This document shows positions 5,788 to 7,201 of a DNA stretch of 7,201 nt, piece by piece. Position numbers and translations under genes: made by a program. Position 1 is the first letter of the stretch. Every line of letters starts with the position of its first letter. The DNA is from an uncultured Dermatophilus sp. (GTDB taxonomy: Bacteria; Actinomycetota; Actinomycetes; Actinomycetales; Dermatophilaceae), in the NCBI GenBank assembly GCA_945876925.1, contig CAMCQD010000084.1, forward strand, positions 1 through 7,201, written 5' to 3'. The notes under the pieces are model-generated. The model ran no database searches, was not told the origin of the DNA, and saw only the letters and a list, made by a program, of their open reading frames with translations.

Positions 5788-6741
5788 ATGAGCTCCGGAC
5801 CGATGGCCGGGTGGCGGCTGATGGCGGTGCACGCCCACCCCGACGACGAATCGAGCAAGGGCGCGGCCACCTCCGCGCGCTACGTCGACGAGGGCGCCCT
5901 CGTGGAAGTCGTCTCGTGCACTGGCGGTGAGCGAGGCGACGTCCTCAATCCCCGGCTGCAGGACGATCCCGAGGTCAAGCGCGACCTGCCCGGCCTGCGC
6001 CGGGTCGAGATGGCTCGCGCGCAGGACGCCCTGGGGGTGGCGCACGAATGGCTGGGCTTCGTCGATTCGGGCCTGCCCGAGGGTGAGCCGCCTCCGCCGC
6101 TGCCGGCCGGCTCATTCGCCCTGGTACCCGTGGCCGAGGCCGCCGAGCGGCTGGTGCGGCTCATCCGGCGGGACCGGCCGCATGTGGTCACCACCTATGA
6201 CGAGCAGGGCGGGTATCCCCATCCGGACCACATCCGCTGCCATGACGTCTCGGTGGCGGCCTTCCGCGCCGCCGGGGATCCGCGGGCGTTCCCCGGGGCG
6301 GGTGAGCCGTGGCAGCCGCTCAAGCTCTACTACAACCAGACCATTTCGCTGGCGAGGATCAAGGCGCTGCATCGCGCGCTGCTCATGCGGGGGATGGCCT
6401 CCCCGTTCGCCGAGTGGATCGAACGGCTCGGCGACCGGGCGGAACGCCCGGTGACCACCCGGGTGCCGTGCGCGGACTATTTCGGGCAGCGTGACCGGGC
6501 GCTGCTCGCCCACGCGACCCAGATCGACCCGGACGGCTGGTGGTTCAGCGTGCCGCGGGACATCGAACGCGAGGTCTGGCCGTGGGAGGATTTTGAATTA
6601 GCCGTTTCGTACGTGCCTTTCGCCGGTGAGGAAGACGATCTGTTCGCCGGGCTGGGTGACCCCGGGCACGCTGACGAGATGGCCCGCGATCCGGCGACCT
6701 TCGCCGCCGGGCCGGCGTATGACGACGTCAAGGAGCGCTGA
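5788..6741 (+). CDS. mca: Mycothiol S-conjugate amidase Mca, 317 aa
   Basis: Cytosolic zinc amidase that cleaves mycothiol S-conjugates of electrophiles into an exportable mercapturic acid and GlcN-Ins, the detoxification arm of mycothiol metabolism. HAHPDDESSKGA (residues 15-26) carries the zinc ligands His17 and Asp20 and the base Asp19. GGYPHPDHIRCHDV (141-154) carries the third ligand His148 and the active-site His145 and Tyr143 by comparison with MshB. Lys24 follows as DDESSK, matching Lys19 of mycobacterial Mca, which separates Mca from the biosynthetic deacetylase MshB. SCTGGERGDVLNP and LYYNQTIS also fit the family. The ATG at 5788 has AAAGGA 12 bases upstream, a slightly long spacing. 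ATG codons at 5803 and 5821 are less likely. It is divergent from the DUF4307 gene and overlaps the next gene by one base. Confidence 0.94.
   Translation: MSSGPMAGWRLMAVHAHPDDESSKGAATSARYVDEGALVEVVSCTGGERGDVLNPRLQDDPEVKRDLPGLRRVEMARAQDALGVAHEWLGFVDSGLPEGEPPPPLPAGSFALVPVAEAAERLVRLIRRDRPHVVTTYDEQGGYPHPDHIRCHDVSVAAFRAAGDPRAFPGAGEPWQPLKLYYNQTISLARIKALHRALLMRGMASPFAEWIERLGDRAERPVTTRVPCADYFGQRDRALLAHATQIDPDGWWFSVPRDIEREVWPWEDFELAVSYVPFAGEEDDLFAGLGDPGHADEMARDPATFAAGPAYDDVKER
6730..6735 (+). promoter_or_regulatory. Ribosome binding site within the end of mca
   Basis: AAGGAG lies five bases before the ATG at 6741, inside the last codons of mca. With the TGATG stop/start overlap it shows translational coupling of the small membrane protein to mca. 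Confidence 0.75.
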
Positions 6742-7052
6742 TGGACTCCGTCAACCAGGCCATCTCCGCCGGGCTAGGCGGTTTCTTCGCCCTGTTCCTG
6801 CTGGCCCTCGCGCTGTGGTTCCTCATGCGGAGCATGCTGGGGCATCTGCGCAGCGCCGACCGCCACGTGTTCGAGGGCGAATCGCCCGCCGGCGAGACGG
6901 GTCCGCCGGGCGCGGGCAGCGGAGGCGGCACAGGAGAGTCCCTGGCCCGGGCACGGCGTCCGGGCCGGGCGCTTCCTCCGGCCGGTGCCGGCCTGCCGGG
7001 AGGGGCGCTCAGGCCACCGCGGTCAGCCTCGTGGCCAGCGCGGCTGCGGTGA
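6741..7052 (+). CDS. Small single-pass membrane protein downstream of mca, up to 103 aa
   Basis: Starts in a TGATG overlap with the mca stop and has an excellent ribosome binding site, so it is surely co-expressed with mca. Residues 12-32 (LGGFFALFLLALALWFLMRSM) form one membrane helix, followed by a short charged stretch (GHLRSADRHVFEGE) and a Gly/Pro/Arg-rich tail with no fold visible. Small proteins of this kind are common directly after mca in actinobacteria; function unknown. The tail beyond about residue 70 looks doubtful: third-position G/C bias weakens (codons such as CTT, CCT, TCA, CCA), it crosses a strong hairpin at 6969-7008, and it overlaps the convergent hemolysin III frame by 44 bases. 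The start and helix are firm; the C-terminal end is uncertain. Confidence 0.65.
   Translation: MDSVNQAISAGLGGFFALFLLALALWFLMRSMLGHLRSADRHVFEGESPAGETGPPGAGSGGGTGESLARARRPGRALPPAGAGLPGGALRPPRSASWPARLR
6969..7008. terminator. Large hairpin at a convergent gene junction, probable bidirectional terminator
   Basis: Bases 6969-6981 pair with 6996-7008 (13 positions: nine Watson-Crick pairs, three G-T wobbles on the plus strand, one mismatch). An alternative inner stem GGCCG/CGGCC (6980-6984 with 6989-6993) lies within it. The hairpin directly abuts the hemolysin III stop codon (7009-7011, minus strand). There is no clear T-run. Placement at the meeting point of two gene ends supports a terminator; this is inference. 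Confidence 0.45.
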
Positions 7053-7201
7053 AGTGGCTGCAGAAGGCCAGCACCGTGCAGGCGTGGAACACCTCGTGGA
7101 AACCGAACCAGCGCGGTAGCGGAACCGGGCGGCGCACCCCCTAGACGATGCCGCCGGCGGTGTACAGAACCCCGCCGGTGACGATCAGCATGAGCACCAG
7201 C
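7009..7201 (-). pseudogene. Hemolysin III (YqfA/HlyIII) family membrane protein, 3' part, interrupted by an amber codon
   Basis: Read on the minus strand from the right edge, the frame gives LVLMLIVTGGVLYTAGGIV, then TAG (7143-7141), then GVRRPVPLPRWFGFHEVFH and ACTVLAFCSHFTAAALATRL before a normal TGA at 7011-7009. This matches the last two membrane helices of HlyIII proteins, including the conserved GFHEVFH segment and the late His (CSH). The TAG stands where the family usually has Tyr (pattern GavvYalrRP), so one base change from a TAC or TAT codon explains it. Sequence after the stop is well preserved with no other lesion, so the disruption is recent, a sequencing error, or read through. 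The 5' part is outside the window. Confidence 0.75.

Noticed and set aside
5150..5791. Plus-strand open frame of 213 codons opposite the DUF4307 gene
   Set aside because: Arg/Gly/His-rich shadow; the minus strand has a membrane helix and the DUF4307 pattern.
7141..7143. Recoding of the hlyIII TAG as pyrrolysine or another special amino acid
   Set aside because: The codon replaces a conserved Tyr in a family not known to use recoding, and a single-base mutation or error is far simpler.

Overview
The window is very GC-rich, with codons ending almost always in G or C. It carries a mycothiol-specific gene (mca) in the conserved neighbourhood greA / DUF4307 / mca / small membrane protein / hemolysin III, which is typical of Actinomycetota. 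A flagellar filament-cap/hook-junction type gene at the left edge suggests a motile actinobacterium. I cannot name genus or species.

Left part (1-3684, all + strand): the window opens inside a long gene (1-2238). Its N-terminal visible part reads like the hook-filament junction protein FlgK and its C-terminal two thirds read like the filament cap FliD. This apparent FlgK-FliD hybrid is the most unusual thing in the window. After a 203-base gap with an AT-rich, palindromic patch comes a 313-residue protein with glycosyltransferase-like (GT-A) motifs, then an 87-residue membrane protein.

Middle (3704-5695, - strand): msrA and greA lie tail to tail with the small membrane gene and form a probable operon transcribed greA then msrA (14-base gap). 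Upstream of greA is a 328-base non-coding stretch holding a good promoter (CTGGCA - 18 - TATAGT), a leader of about 175 bases with a strong GC hairpin next to the ribosome binding site, and a perfect 13-base palindrome. Beyond it, on the same strand, is a DUF4307 membrane protein gene.

Right part (5788-7201): mca (+ strand, mycothiol S-conjugate amidase) is divergent from the DUF4307 gene and is translationally coupled to a small single-pass membrane protein. Convergent to these, at the right edge, is the 3' end of a hemolysin III family gene whose reading frame is interrupted by an amber codon.

Functionally the window joins the end of a flagellar locus to a housekeeping block: transcript-cleavage factor GreA, methionine sulfoxide repair (MsrA) and thiol detoxification (Mca). 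There is no tRNA, rRNA, CRISPR, transposase or phage gene that I can see.
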